A stretch of 64,000 nucleotides of DNA from Sclerodactyla briareus. Its lineage: Eukaryota > Echinodermata > Holothuroidea > Dendrochirotida > Sclerodactylidae. The number at the start of each line of letters is the position of its first letter. Within the stretch, counting starts at the first letter, position 1. The notes beneath the pieces were generated by a model. That model was not told the DNA's origin. It did no database searches and saw only the letters and a list, made by a program, of their open reading frames with translations. The DNA is taken from contig JAODTK010000222.1 of the NCBI GenBank assembly GCA_026419785.1, forward strand, positions 124,001 through 188,000, read 5' to 3'. This document shows, one piece after another, positions 1 to 11,869 of the stretch. Made by a program: the position numbers and the translations under genes.

Positions 1-470
1 GATTTCGTGTGTAGCTTCTTATGGGGAGTCCAGAACATATGGTTTTTGGTCAGGTCGGAGGGATTTTTGGGTCAAGGAAATATGAAATTTGTGAAAGTGA
101 ATATTTCGACCAATGTTGACTTGTAAAATAGGATAACTCGATCCACCGAGATGGATGAGATCATGCTGGTATGTGAGTTCCCATGAGGAGTACATTAACC
201 CTATTGTTTTTGGGTCAGGTCAGAGGTTATTTGACGTCACCAGAGGTCAGAGTTGGAAAACCTTAAATTTAGTGTGTGGATTCCTTAACAAGGACTATAG
301 GAGCCCTATTGGTGGTTGGGGACAATGGAAATTGGTTCAGACGTTATGGCCCCATGATGAGCTGGTTGGGCAATCTCCCATTTGTCCTTGTGTTCTGGAT
401 ATGGTTGTCAGAAAGAGTCAAGGAAGCACTAAGCCTTTTGGCTTTCGGGCTTCAACTATTGTGATCTGAC
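1..470 (+). repeat. Family A AGGTCA-rich repeat, fragment
   Basis: This matches the array at 11,870-13,750 in order: a 'ggtcaggtcgg' block, 'ttgtgaaa', a 'gatggat' block, 'cctattgttttt', then 'aggtcag...ttggaaaacctt'. It ends with the same closing segment ('ctcccatttgtcc...taagccttttggctttcgg') seen at about 13,650-13,740. That makes it the last unit and right edge of a second copy, cut by the window start. No coding content is supported. Confidence 0.75.
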
Positions 471-478
471 ACCATAGC

Positions 479-1600
479 CTGTAGTTGTCTGTCTGTCTGG
501 GCTGTCAAACCTTCATTCTTTGAGGGATGTCGCCAAACATGGACCCCAATGATTATTGGCCCATGATACATCTTTGACCTCTTCAAAGTCGAAGCTGATA
601 GAGAGAGGAATGATGACCAGTCATGTTGGGGAAACTATAAGGCTTCTTAGTCTTTCATAAGTTGACCAACAGCTGACCAAACTTGGGGCCACTATTGTTC
701 GACAGAGGGCATCTATAATCCCTACAAAAGTCATTGAAGGGCCATATAATAAGGTATTCATATGAAGGGCATGATGAGCCATTGAGAAGGAGAAAAAATG
801 AAGAATGCATTCCCTGCAATGAGGGGCATACCCGTTTTAAAATCACAAAATTATTGGGTAAGGAGTGGCCTACGCTATAGCTATGACACTGGTGAATGTG
901 GGTGGTGTGTTCGGAATTCGGGTTAAGATATGGGTTTGAGTTCAGCAGTCATTTAGGGGATTATCCTACCCCAAAGCAGGGTATTTTGGAGAGTCGAATA
1001 CCTCTCATGCGGGTTAACTTGGATGTCCATTAAGATGTGGTGATTGTCGTCAGTGACCAATGGTACTTTATGGGGTCGGACAAAGTTGAAGAATTTGAGG
1101 CGGCGGGGGTATCTAGGTGTCATTCTGTCAAGAGGTCAATCTATTCCACTTACCTCCCATATTGCAATATGCACTCCACGCCGCGCCATTTAACATCTGC
1201 TAATCTTTTACAGTAGTCGGGGCTGGCAACCCTATTGTCCTACTTATTTTGCCGGGGTAGTTGAAAACGTTTACGTTCATAAGCATCCTGACAAGAATTT
1301 AATCAATTTTTAATCACTAAAAAATCACCCATCTGCCTTCAACTGGCACCAAAAAAAAGGACGACAGGGTGCCAGCCCTGACTACAGTGAAAGATTGCCA
1401 GATGTTCAATGGCGCGGGGTAGGGTGCATAGTGCAATATGGGGTAAGTATGTAGCTCACAGATTCACAAACCAGTAAGTTTTGTGAATTTTATCCGCAAT
1501 GGAATCATGGTATTGGTGTGGTTGAGCAAGACCACCATTGGTGCTCTAGTTCTTCCTTCAAACCTGTACTGGTACAAAAGAGATATGTTACATGATTTAT
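479..1600 (+). repeat. Family C dispersed repeat, copy 1 (split by a MITE)
   Basis: It opens with a short CTGT microsatellite (tgtctgtctgtctgg). Next come 'caatgattattggccc', 'cattccctgcaatgaggggcata', 'gtcagtgaccaatggtacttta', 'aatttgaggcgg' and finally 'accattggtgctc' near 1540. The same blocks recur in the same order at 5840-6830 and 15,690-17,080. A separate inverted-repeat element at 1148-1448 interrupts it, and the family resumes at about 1450. Confidence 0.7.
1148..1448. mobile_element. MITE with ~90 bp terminal inverted repeats
   Basis: Positions 1148-1241 and the reverse complement of 1358-1448 align along their whole length. Both begin ACTTACC..CCATATTGCA and continue through CGCGCCATT, AACATCTG, CAATCTTT and CAGGGCTGGCA-like blocks to GTCCT. 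The ~115 bp centre also shows weak inverted similarity. It has no open frame, so it is a non-autonomous element. It sits inside family C copy 1, where the other copies have no such insert. A clear target duplication is not visible; a TA at the right edge is only suggestive, so the superfamily is not assigned. Confidence 0.85.
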
Positions 1601-1629
1601 TGATGTAATAAATGTCAATCACCCGAGAT

Positions 1630-1945
1630 CTTATAATGTAATATTGAGTGCATACATCGCGCCTTCCCACCTAGTGCTCAAGGCGCTTTACAGATATACC
1701 CTGATCATAGGAACTGGTATTCACTCCCCACAATTCCAGAAAGAGTATAATCACCCAGCTGTATTAATTACCTCCGCTGTTGTACTCCAGTTGGACAGGT
1801 CGCATTCCACCTGGGTGGAGATAGCAGGAAGATGGACCATCTTGCCAAGGACACAACAGAAAGAGCCTTTCTGTGGGATTCCAACTCGCAATCTTTCAAT
1901 CACCAGTCCTAAACTCTACCTGACTGAACACACCCCCTTTTATCT
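1630..1945 (-). mobile_element. tRNA-derived SINE with GCGCTTTAC tail, minus strand
   Basis: Read on the minus strand from about 1945, it starts with a degenerate tRNA-like head: 'ttcagtcaggtagag' resembles a pol III A box region and 'gttggaatccc' a B box. The body follows ('gtccttggcaagatgg', 'ccacccaggtgga') and the tail is 'gtaaagcgccttgag' with 'ggaaggcgcgatg'. The order matches the widespread marine-invertebrate SINE type whose tail contains GCGCTTTAC and ends in an AT-rich microsatellite. Tail fragments recur at 23,645 and 36,345. The family name is not assigned. Confidence 0.6.
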
Positions 1946-2876
1946 TAATGCAGGTTTGGGATAAGAATTCTATCATGCTAATACAGTTATTTTTAGGTGG
2001 ATTCACTATGGGTAAACTTGGTATGAACTTTCCCCCTCCCTCACTACATAACGTCCCCCTATATTAATTAAGACCCACTCAACCTACTTGGAGCCCACTA
2101 TGCCCGCCTCAATGATCTTGTTGGTCACAACTTTACGTCCACAATTCCTTCATCTTCCCCGCCCAGACATTATCTTGTGAGTGGCCTGGTGACAGTGGTT
2201 GACCCCCCCTCTCTCCCACCTCCAAAAATAGGTCCCATTTGTTTCTCTTTTGGTATATAATTGAGGTTTTTACTTCTCTTACAGATGCACGAAGGACAAG
2301 TTTGGAGAAGGCGCCTCTTTTTAGTTTGGTGATTTTACTTTTAGGTTAGGCTGCACATAGTTTAATAAATGTGAGTACCACTTGCTAATGGTTAACATTC
2401 AATTCCTCTAGGAAATTACTTGTAATATGTGTGTTAATTTGCAACATACTCGGAGATCACGCTGGCTGTTTGGTAGATGAGGGCAGATAGAGCTGCAGTG
2501 TATGTCATCAGAACTGAACTGTTTGTGTACCATCAAATGAAATTATGTGTTTCCTGGAATCGAGACTGATAATCTCTGAATATCTGTCTGTTTTACAGTT
2601 TTCTCCACTGCAATCATGCTGATGTGTGTTTGTTACACCCTGTGGAAACAGAATAACTGTTCATTGCAAAGATGTTAAGAGAGGTTGCGCCATATTGGAG
2701 TAGATCCATTTTTGGTGTCGGGTCAAAGGTCAACAGAGGCAGTGTAGGTAGGGCAGGGTCTCCCCTGTAGAGGCTCATACTTGTAATGTAGGGCAACATA
2801 TGTATAACATTGACCCCTATAGTTCTGGGGTCTGATCAGAGTTCACACCCTGGATTCAGGTTCTGGTGGCCTTTTA
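1946..2876. other. Non-coding stretch, no recognised feature
   Basis: No gene is visible. A pyrimidine-rich segment with C runs lies at about 2150-2280. The open frames are shorter than 65 codons and show no recognisable domain. Confidence 0.5.
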
Positions 2877-3236
2877 CGCCCCATTCGGCCTTTGCAATAT
2901 TCAAGAAAAAAAGCATCAATGATATTGAAAATGAATTCCATCACTTTGTTTTGATGCCTCATCTACATGAAGAACTTCAGTCCAAAATTGCACTGCCTCA
3001 ATAAGTTTGTATTCTGGTGATCAGTTCGCAAATATTCAAGGAAGCCTTCCGGCGTAACAATATTTCATTGCTGCTACACAGGGACCTATTCCAAAAAACA
3101 AATTTTTTGACCTAATACATCGTTTAACAGATTTTTTTAAATTGTAGTTTTTATATCAGTCAATACAATAGATAACTACAGTATGGGTAGCTCCGTGACT
3201 GGAGAGGAGGACATGAATAAAGGGCTGAATGGAACA
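2877..3236. mobile_element. TTAA-type MITE, copy 1 (degenerate left end)
   Basis: The right end, 'aaagggctgaatggaac', and the left end, 'ccattcggcctttg', are inverted copies of each other. The interior blocks 'gatattgaaaatgaa..ccatca', 'aacttcagtc', 'acagggacctattcc', 'cagattttttt' and 'agtcaatacaatag' recur in order at 29,050-29,393 and 32,398-32,769. The left TTAA is lost in this copy. Confidence 0.7.
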
Positions 3237-4223
3237 AATAGCATTATGAAGCCCTTTCTTGAAACAGAAAAGTGAATATGTCAGCCCATGTCAGCTGAGC
3301 TCAGAGCCAGAGGTTTCATTTAAATGTATGAAGACGCTGTCTCATGCTTCAGGGGGTAAGTCACATCGCTATGGCGACTGGGGAGAAGTTACTATGGAGT
3401 GTTGGCTTCTTGTTGATAATAGTCTGAAATCTGATTATAAATGTTCAGCGATGCTTGAAGAACACCTGTTGCGAAATAGAGACTTCAGCAATAGGATGTG
3501 AGAGATACCTAGGGGCCCATGTTCAAGTATCAGGTTTGGTAAATAGAAGATTTTTCTCACAGTTATTAATAACAACATACATGTTACATCTTACAGGCAT
3601 TACAATCACTGGTTGACTATAGTTATATTGTCAATGAACACTTTGAAATATTAATATTTGTTGCTGTGTGTGGCATTAAACATTGTCTAATTGATTAAAT
3701 AATTGGTTCCACCCAGGGGGGGGAAAGTGTTTAGTGCTAGCTTAAAAAGTGGTTGTGGAATGGATATAAAAAAAAGTAAACCTCTCGATTGTGAACATTG
3801 TATGGGAAGGATCAGGAATGTGAGTGTCATGCTGTGGTTTGTGAACTTTGAGAAATAGCTTGGAATGAGCTCTCGGAAATGATATTGTACCTCTCATCCG
3901 GGGAACCATATCTGGATATTGTGATGCTCTCTGGTGTTGGCCCATAGTTGATCTGTTTCTCCTTATATTCGGTGGCTGGGTTCAGCAGATGGCTTGAATC
4001 GAAACCATATACTAATGTTGTTATCAAAATAATAATATAACGCCTCAAAATATTGGGGGTGGAAGGGATAACCCCATCATCATATACAGTGTGAAAAAAC
4101 AAAAATGTGCAGGCCTACGTGCAGCCCTCCCCACTTCAATGAATGCCACCGTGATGATGCTTCACACCTGGAATGAATGGGTTGTTGGTTCGTTTTGTTC
4201 GTGTTAGTCTCTAAGCAGACGGT

Positions 4224-4265
4224 AAAACACTCCACCTCTCATGCTCGAGGAGGGTGGTGTGTTTT
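4224..4265. repeat. Imperfect inverted repeat (hairpin)
   Basis: 'aaaacactccacctctc' is followed by a 6-base loop (atgctc) and 'gaggagggtggtgtgtttt', which pairs with it apart from about two bulged bases. Its function is unknown. Confidence 0.5.
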
Positions 4266-5532
4266 GTCAAAGTTCATGCCGGGAGGTTACCTCTTCTAAA
4301 CTATCTGCCCTAGCAGATTATTTTTTTTACCTAATACCTAATTACTGGGTCAATTCTCTGGATAGTACCCTATTTATCCCTTAGACAGTCTCATGCAAGC
4401 CTGCTAGAGTTGTACCAGTGATATCTGGACAACCCTCTTCTAACCTGATGGCCCAAATACTGAGTCTTCTCTTTTTGCACACACTTCACTGATTCATACA
4501 AAGCTAAGCCAAATTCTTATCTTATCTGAAGAATGTCCATCTTTGGGATACAGGTTGCAGATTCAGATTGCAGATTCATAAACATTTTGTAAAACCCATT
4601 TGTTTACTGATTGATGTGCAGGTAACATTGTATTACAACATAAAATATATGGTATTATTATTAAATAGTAGCTGTACTGCGGAATGCAAGAACGGAGCAT
4701 CAGTCTATGAAACATCGAATCAGCAACTAGCGCGGGTATAAAATAGCACAGAAAATATGTATCTATGTAAACATCAGAAAGAACACCTTATTTACTGAAG
4801 ATCAAGGGTCAATCATTTTTGGTGGTCGATATCGTTTCATGACGGACCAAAATTCCACAAATTTGGTTTTAGACATTCCGAGGAAATTACACTGTGTTTT
4901 ATCATGACCACAGAAAATGAAACACAAGTTGGTCAAGGACGCCGGTGCGTTCCCATTTGTGACGTAATGGAAAAGAACATACTTATTACAAAGAAGGGAG
5001 TCAAACAGCCACTATTCAGGGATGAGATCCTCTGAGAATGAATATGGCAAAGTCAGATGATCTTGTTCTCCACAACTGGAAATGAGTGGCTGCCACAAGT
5101 AATCCCAGTTGAGTTAAGAGAGAAAAATTGCTGCAAAAAAGAACATGTTCTCATGAAGCTATCGGATGGTCTATTGGTATCTGATGCCCAGAAATGCTCT
5201 GTTTTACCTTTCTTTTCTTCTTTCACAATGCTATTAGTTGTATAACACTAGCTAGCTATTGACATACCTTCAAAGTCATTCTGAAAAAATTATCAATGAA
5301 GTATCTGGCAGCTTTTCCACCCTCCTGAAGAAGTGATGAGTGTTGATCCTAATCGCAAAATTGAGAATCTATGCTGCATAAATATGTGGTGTTCCCTTCC
5401 AACCAGGATCATTTTCTGAAATGTAGGTTACTTTCAAATACTGCATGCCTAGAAAATACCTTGAGGCTGGACCAAAATTAGGCAAAGAGAAAAAAACAAT
5501 ACCACAGTCGATGGTTTGACAGAGTTTATCAT

Positions 5533-5553
5533 ATCATCATCATCATCATCATC
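5533..5553 (+). repeat. (ATC)7 microsatellite
   Basis: About seven uninterrupted ATC triplets, seen directly. Confidence 0.9.
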
Positions 5554-5839
5554 CAGCCAGTTTCTAATTTTATTTATTGTCCACCTCAAGTCACGATGGG
5601 TATAACAGTTCACTTAAATATTTTTGCAATCATTCCCCCACAGACCTTGAGTCGGTAAAGCAAAGCCTGAGTATATAAAGAAGGACGGTGCAATCACTGG
5701 AGTAGGTCGACACAGGAAAAGAAACAGTGGGAAAATAAGAGTACATGTACGCCACAGTAGCTTTCTCAACTATTCTTGGCCATTAGACATCAGGAAACTC
5801 TTCACTTCCTGTAATCTTCCCATTGATTACATCTATATA

Positions 5840-6830
5840 TCGATCCATCCATCGAGGTGTAAACTTTTGCTTTTGGGGCAGGCAATTGTTGTCCTTCGAC
5901 AGACGTTTGTGACCCACAAACTCAGACACAATGTTTCAATAAATATTTTATTAATAAAGGGGCATAATAACCATTATATGGAAAACTGCAAAAGCTTCTT
6001 CTACAGATTAGTTCGATTATCCTCATTTAACTTGGTCAGTGTACAGGGTTTTCAGGGATTAGGGTCAAAAAGTCATCAAAGAGCAAATGAAATGTTATGT
6101 AAAAATCTTCAAAATGCCATCTGGATTGCCCTTAAAATAGGATATTGTTATTATGGACTAGTGGTGGTTACCTATGTGGTCTTGGAGTTTGGAGGTGTTG
6201 AACAAACATGGAGTGGCATAATGAGCCTATATGTGAGGAGAGTTCTGCAAATACTCTCCTCATACAGATTGGTGGATTACTTTTACTTGGTCAGTGTTAT
6301 CCTGGAGTAGTGGTATGCTTTGTCTCTCATGATGTCGACAACTGGGGACACCATGTTTTTTGACAGGTGGGGTCATCTTAGCCCTAACGAAAGTTGTAAA
6401 GGGACCATAAATTAGCTAGAATGTAAAGACATGATGAAGCCATCGTAAGGAAAAAATGCAAGAATTGCATTTCCTGCAATAATGAGCATTACATTACCTG
6501 AAATTACCCAAAAATTATGGGTAACGGGTGATAACGCATGGTGTGCTCCGAAAATGGAGTCAGTTGATCATCCAGGGATCTGGGGTCAGCAGTCATCTAA
6601 GGATTATTCTTACCACATGAGTTATTTTGGGAAGTTAAAATGATCTGCGGTTTATTTCAGATGGGTCATAACATGTTTACTCATTAATAATCCAATGGTA
6701 CTTTATCAGGTGGGTGGGTGTGAAAAGTGGGCAGTCATCATACAGGTGTCTTTGAGTCACCAAACGGTAAATTTTATTTTGATGAAATAATTGCTTTGTT
6801 TTGTTTGAGTTGCGCCCACTGGGCTTAGCA
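5840..6830 (+). repeat. Family C dispersed repeat, copy 2
   Basis: It opens with 'gatccatccatcgaggtgtaaacttttgc' and continues with 'cacaatgtttcaat', 'ggggcataataaccat', 'ggaaaactgcaaaagcttctt', repeated 'ttggtcagtgt' blocks, 'cattacattacctg', and 'aatggtactttatca', matching copies 1 and 3. Internal units of about 150 bp recur. A 147-codon open frame (5867-6310) lies inside this repeat and is not conserved in the other copies. Confidence 0.75.
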
Positions 6831-8302
6831 GAGGAAGTGTGGGGCTTGTATTCTTAAGTGTCTGTTCTTTCGGTTCTGTGATGTAGATTCCATGCGGGAT
6901 GTTGTTTTATTCTTGACCCTTCCCAATTATAAAATGTATGAACTTTGATTCAAGCATATAGAAGTAGATTTAGAGGCGAACCTCAGATTTTTCATGTTCC
7001 TTAATTTTGAGGTTGTAGATGTTAGAATAGGATTTCTTTGTTTCACGGTATTATAAACAGTCTCGAGTGAAAAGTATCTAAATAACAGAGAAGGCAAAGT
7101 TTCGCTTAGCCCCTCACACCATGCAGCTTTATTCTAGCCCATTCTGTTCTTACCTGGGTAAGTCAGCAGTCATTGGTGCAGGTCTCCAGCAACTAAAATC
7201 ATTATCTAATGTGGGGAGCAATCTAGCTTTAAGATACAGTTTACGATGAACCGCCTGGTTGGTTACTATGACAGATCTTTGACGAGCGTCACCTCTCCAT
7301 GGTGATATGCAGTCACCCTACTCTTCCCTTATGGTCAATCGATAAGGTTATTTAGAATGTTCCACTGAAAGCAGCAACTGTGACAAGGACTCAGTCGGTT
7401 GGGGTTTCCTTGAATAATCACACACTGGAATTTCTTAGAGGTAGGTTTCTGGTCTGCCAGAATTTTACCGTGGGAAATGTGGGGAAAAAAAAAGACCACT
7501 ATATTATAATATAACTTCGAGTTGTACTCTCTCTACAATCAGAAAATGTCTCTGTCTTAGCAGAAATGAATTAAATCTGGGTTTGACAGGTCCTCACAGG
7601 ACACTTCAGAAACACCGTAAAACAAGGGGTCCAAGCGGGAGGGAACATCAACTGCCCAAAATGTCGGATTGAAAGGAAACCCTGACATATGTAGGCAGGT
7701 GTTCACTTTTATGGCGATCGAAACGAAAGTTACAGCTACCACAATCCGAAAATTGGCAGAGCTAATTTTAAAACAACTGGCTTTCGTACTGGTGCAGACA
7801 GGAAGTCTCACAGAGTATGTGAGGACCTTGTAAGAGCTTTGTAGCTTCTCAAAGGTGTCATTTGCAATGGGCCCAGTTGTGGCCTGTGCAATTGTGTCCA
7901 GATATGGTGAATGTCGACACCACCTCCCCCTACAATAATTCATTGACTCTTACTCATTCCGGTAGGAATCCTCAAACCTAGAAACGAAGAGTTTGAAGAG
8001 ACAGAAGACGGGAAAGTCAGCTGCGAAGATGCTCTCTGGGTGAGTAGTCATCTGAGTTTCCACTATCTTGTCGACAAAGACACAAACTAGCAACTGAGTG
8101 AATACAATGGTTGAATCCCCAGACTGCGAGGAGGTCACGAGTTCAAAACTCCAATCCTATCCTGCATGGACGTGTATAATGAATGTGCTGTTAATATTAT
8201 GACGACATCACCTGTTAAGCCAACTGTAACCGTTTTCAGTACATATTACACATTCCCAAATTCCCTCCAATAGTGATCACCAAAATTCCAAAACATTATC
8301 AT
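6831..8302. other. Non-coding stretch, no recognised feature
   Basis: The longest open frame (7557-7943, minus, 128 codons) shows no recognisable domain and no convincing splice sites. Nothing else stands out. Confidence 0.45.
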
Positions 8303-9450
8303 TAGGTTGCGCGGTACTATAGTTTTTGGATTCATGCTTGCCTAAAATACTGCTATCGATCGTTATACTACAGCACCTGTATGTGCATCTTTTTCACAAT
8401 GTTCTCTTTCACATCCTTATTTTTTTTAAAAAAATATTACCCCCAAAAAGATATTTCGTGTATCAATGAATGTTTCATATGTTTTGTTTCGTTTTCTGAA
8501 AAGAATTCATGACAACGGTTGATGGCAAACACCCTGCATTTGAACCACTGTGGTGGCTGATAGTACTATACGCAGGCAGAAATCATGTACAACTCTCATT
8601 CTTCAACGTATGTCAACTCAGCCGCCGCCGAAACAGATCGCTACTCCCCTCGCTAGCGCAATTAACCACTGAGTAGCCCTACGTACGTGATTATTTTAGC
8701 AGAAACCGAAGCACGGCACGATCTAAAATTAGTCGTAAAGACCACAAATCAATGCTAAACACCTTAATGTAAATGTATGAATTGTTTCTCCACCGATTGT
8801 CTACTTATCACGTTTCTGTTCATTATAGACTTGTAAGCCAACGCAATTATATTGCAGTATCAGCTGATGACGATCGAAAATAAATCCACTCCTTAACCAC
8901 ATAGTCAATGGGAAATCCTATTGAAGTTAGTGTGTGTGGGAGTATGGGCGTTGCCATCGGTCCATAGACAGCGCGCTGTGGGAATTGGGAGAGCACATGG
9001 ATGCTCAAGAAAAGTAAGTTGGTGATGATCACGTGTTCCAAGCGGGATATGTGCAAACGTATAGTAGTGCACAGCATTGGGCGAGTGAGCTAGCAACATA
9101 CCGCTTTGCATGGTACGTTACGGTGAGCTGCCATGTCGCAGCTAGCAGCGGGATATGCAAATAATGCAAAATACACACTCGCCCAACACACCGTGGGGCA
9201 GTTTGATCAAACAAGTGTTAACGGATCGAGATAAAAGTGCGATGTACGCGGCGGCAGGAGGGCAAAAAATACAAGTATGGACAGCACTGGATTTTGATAA
9301 TTTCAACTAGTACGGAATTTGGTAGCCAATACCGGTTATTTCCGCCAGTACCTGTAATAATAACTGTGCCTTTTACCGTCGGTTACTGCGAGTTACCGGT
9401 GCGCGAGAGTACCGGTACTGATAACGATACCGGTATACCGCGCAACCCTA
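8303..9450. mobile_element. Possible hAT-like non-autonomous element
   Basis: The left edge 'taggttgcgcggta' matches the reverse complement of the right edge, 'tagggttgcgcggta'. A TAGGG start fits the general hAT terminus pattern. The bases outside the two ends, 'attatcat' and 'atatcatt', could be a degraded 8 bp target duplication. The right subterminal part (9320-9440) is rich in 'accggta' motifs. No transposase is seen. The terminal repeats are short, so the assignment is tentative. Confidence 0.4.
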
Positions 9451-11470
9451 ATATCATTACCCCTAACCACAGTATATTCCTATAATGAGTTCAACGTTTC
9501 TTCCTTGAATATTAGGACATCTGATACGAATGCCCATTCTCTCTTCCAGTCTTGGCCTTGTTGAAATTATGTCGTAGACAAGTGGACCAGACTATCAGCG
9601 TGGCACGTATGTTGTAGCATGTTGTCTTATCCTGTTCGCCTCCCTGACCAGTTTTCGGTTGCTACCCCAATCTACAATTCTCGCATTCCTCTAGACTTTG
9701 AGGTGGTTGGTCCTTGTATAATGGTCTGATTAACTGCTGACTTGTGAATGTTTGCAAAAATCATAGATCAGAGTAACCACAGAAGTTCAACCAAGGCTGA
9801 ACTATGCTATTAAAAAATTCATTATTGAGAACACATTAACCCCAAAATGAAAATTTTGGGTCAGCCAAAAGCAATCCCTGGTCAGCCTGCGAAAGCGGGT
9901 CGAACACCTGGCCATAACACAACAACGCCACAAGCTTTGTTCTCTCACTGTAACAAGGAATGGATTGCATTTCTAGAAAAAGTAAAATAGTAGATTGACT
10001 GACTATTTTTTCCAACTTTTTTGCTGTGAACATGATTTGAGACAATGACCAGCTCATTACTGCATGTTACTTTCCACAAAATTGAGTATATTTTCCTCAT
10101 AGTGGATACCATGGTCCTTAATTCATCTATGACAGGAAAGAAAAACTAGTCTAAGCTCATAAAATAGTTGGAGTGAATTAAAATTGAGAGTCCAAACCCA
10201 CTCATATGATTTTCCATTACGGATTGGAGGCTTTCGAAGTTTGTGCACTGTGTTTTGCACAAGATCAGAACAATATTCTTTGTTTTCTATTGAAATTTGA
10301 CACATTTTTCCACGTCAAAATAGTCTATGAGAGAGGATTCGGTGGTGGTCGGTGTTTAAGATGGTTACACATACTGCCTGATGAGAGAAGACAACAATGA
10401 TTCTGTGGAATTAACAACACAATGAAACAATGGAATACACAACAACATGATTATCTGTTTTGTATAATTGTGACATCATGCAATATTGTGCATAGGTTTT
10501 TCTCTTTTCTTGCATTTTTTTCTGCCTGCAGACTAAACTTTGAAGGCCAATACCCCACCCACCATCTCAACTGTTGGGTTTGTACCTATACCTATAGTTT
10601 TCCCCTTCCCTGTGATTATAACCTCTATTGTATCCCAACCTGCAGTTGTCCTTAAATATATATTGGATACTGACATAGGCGGGCACTTCCAGTACTGTAA
10701 TCCACTCTTATCAAGGAAGTCCAGCAATTTTTTTTTCGTCGAGGGAAAGTAAGTTTTGGAGTATTTGCTGAAGTGCTAAGGTTATGACGTCCTTTCAGTA
10801 ATCAAACAACACCTTTCGTTTTTCCCCAATTTGAGTACTCCTCCAGTAGATTGGCTCGCCCCTCCTCCAATAAATTCATGGGGGCGGTGTCCGTCCGTTT
10901 GCTCCTATTATGCTTATAAAGCGATTGCGCTGTCATTGGGTTAGTTATTTTTATAAAATAATCCATTGTTATTCTGGACCTGTCATTCTTTGGCCTTCAC
11001 ATATTTTTTTTTTGGCAATGAATAGGGGTTGCATTTTTTTGCTGGGTTGCATTCTGGACTGTTTTTAATAATGCGGATTATGGAGAGGATTTGTTGTCGT
11101 TTGGAAGACAACTGCAGGATTGGTATCGCAGAGGCTATTATGGTGAGGAATTGAAATTATATCTACTTTCTGAACCCCAATCAATAGGACTCTATGTGGG
11201 GTTTGACCTTCCACGGCCACTGGTCATGTTAATACGTCCTATTTTTTACATTATGACAGCCGAATTTCAACAGACCAAATATCAGGCGATTGTACCAATT
11301 AAGGCATAATCAGTTTATTGCAAAACTTGCCTTGTGACTCCCCTATAACACAGTCAACAAAATGTACTTTTGAAATCTTTTAAAGCAAATACCTAAATTG
11401 GATTCAAATAAAATCTAACAAAATTGTTTCACAAATAATGAAGTATTGTCTCATTTCTTTTCAAGTGAAT
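9451..11470. other. Non-coding stretch, no recognised feature
   Basis: Overlapping open frames near 10,420-10,750 follow a pyrimidine-rich tract ending in 'tgcctgcag' and precede 'gaaagtaagt', so they mimic an exon. However, the frame that reaches the donor-like site has a stop just after the acceptor-like site, and no protein similarity is recognised. 'cctgcagttgtcct' plus 'aaatatat' recurs near 19,230. Confidence 0.4.
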
Positions 11471-11474
11471 CCTT

Positions 11475-11720
11475 TTTATTTACGTCTTCTGTTATCATGT
11501 CCGAAATGGCAGCATTCACTGTAAATGGTCTATGAGTGCCGCTCCCCATACGTTCCCCTTTGGTGTCATAGATTTCCCCTCCCTCAACTTCTCAAAAGTA
11601 ATGGATTTCTCAGTGAGGCACAACTAGTATGGTATTTTGGATATTCCTCTTTTCACCTGTGCTAGTTTGGAAGCAAATTGTGTAACTCAACATTCCCACT
11701 GAGTTCTACTGTCTTCCTCT
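11475..11720 (+). repeat. Family F dispersed repeat, copy 1
   Basis: It shares 'ttctcaa', 'tggatattcctcttttcacctgtgct', 'agttt.gaagcaa' and flanking blocks with 14,960-15,145 and 32,815-33,010. The copies are divergent and no terminal structure is visible. Confidence 0.5.
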
Positions 11721-11869
11721 CTAGAAGTAACCACCATCAACCGCCCACCAAACCCACAAGCAGCCCCCCTCTCACAACTAGTCATTTTTGATTCCTTGAC
11801 GAATTCAGAGGAATCTTGCAGTCATGTCGTGTGTGTGTGTGGGTGGATGGTGTGTGACCCCAGCTTGTA

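Larger units (their letters stand above)
3237..5839. other. Non-coding stretch with one hairpin and one microsatellite
   Basis: No gene can be supported. Short open frames (up to about 90 codons, for example 3827-4102 minus) have no recognisable similarity. An imperfect hairpin (4224-4265) and an ATC microsatellite (5533-5553) are listed separately. Confidence 0.5.

Noticed and set aside
5867..6310. 147-codon plus-strand open frame
   Set aside because: It lies within family C; the frame is not open in the copies at 479 and 15,690.
10531..10752. Exon-like frame between tgcctgcag and gaaagtaagt
   Set aside because: The frame that reaches the donor-like site has a stop directly after the acceptor-like site, and the alternative frame stops before the donor.
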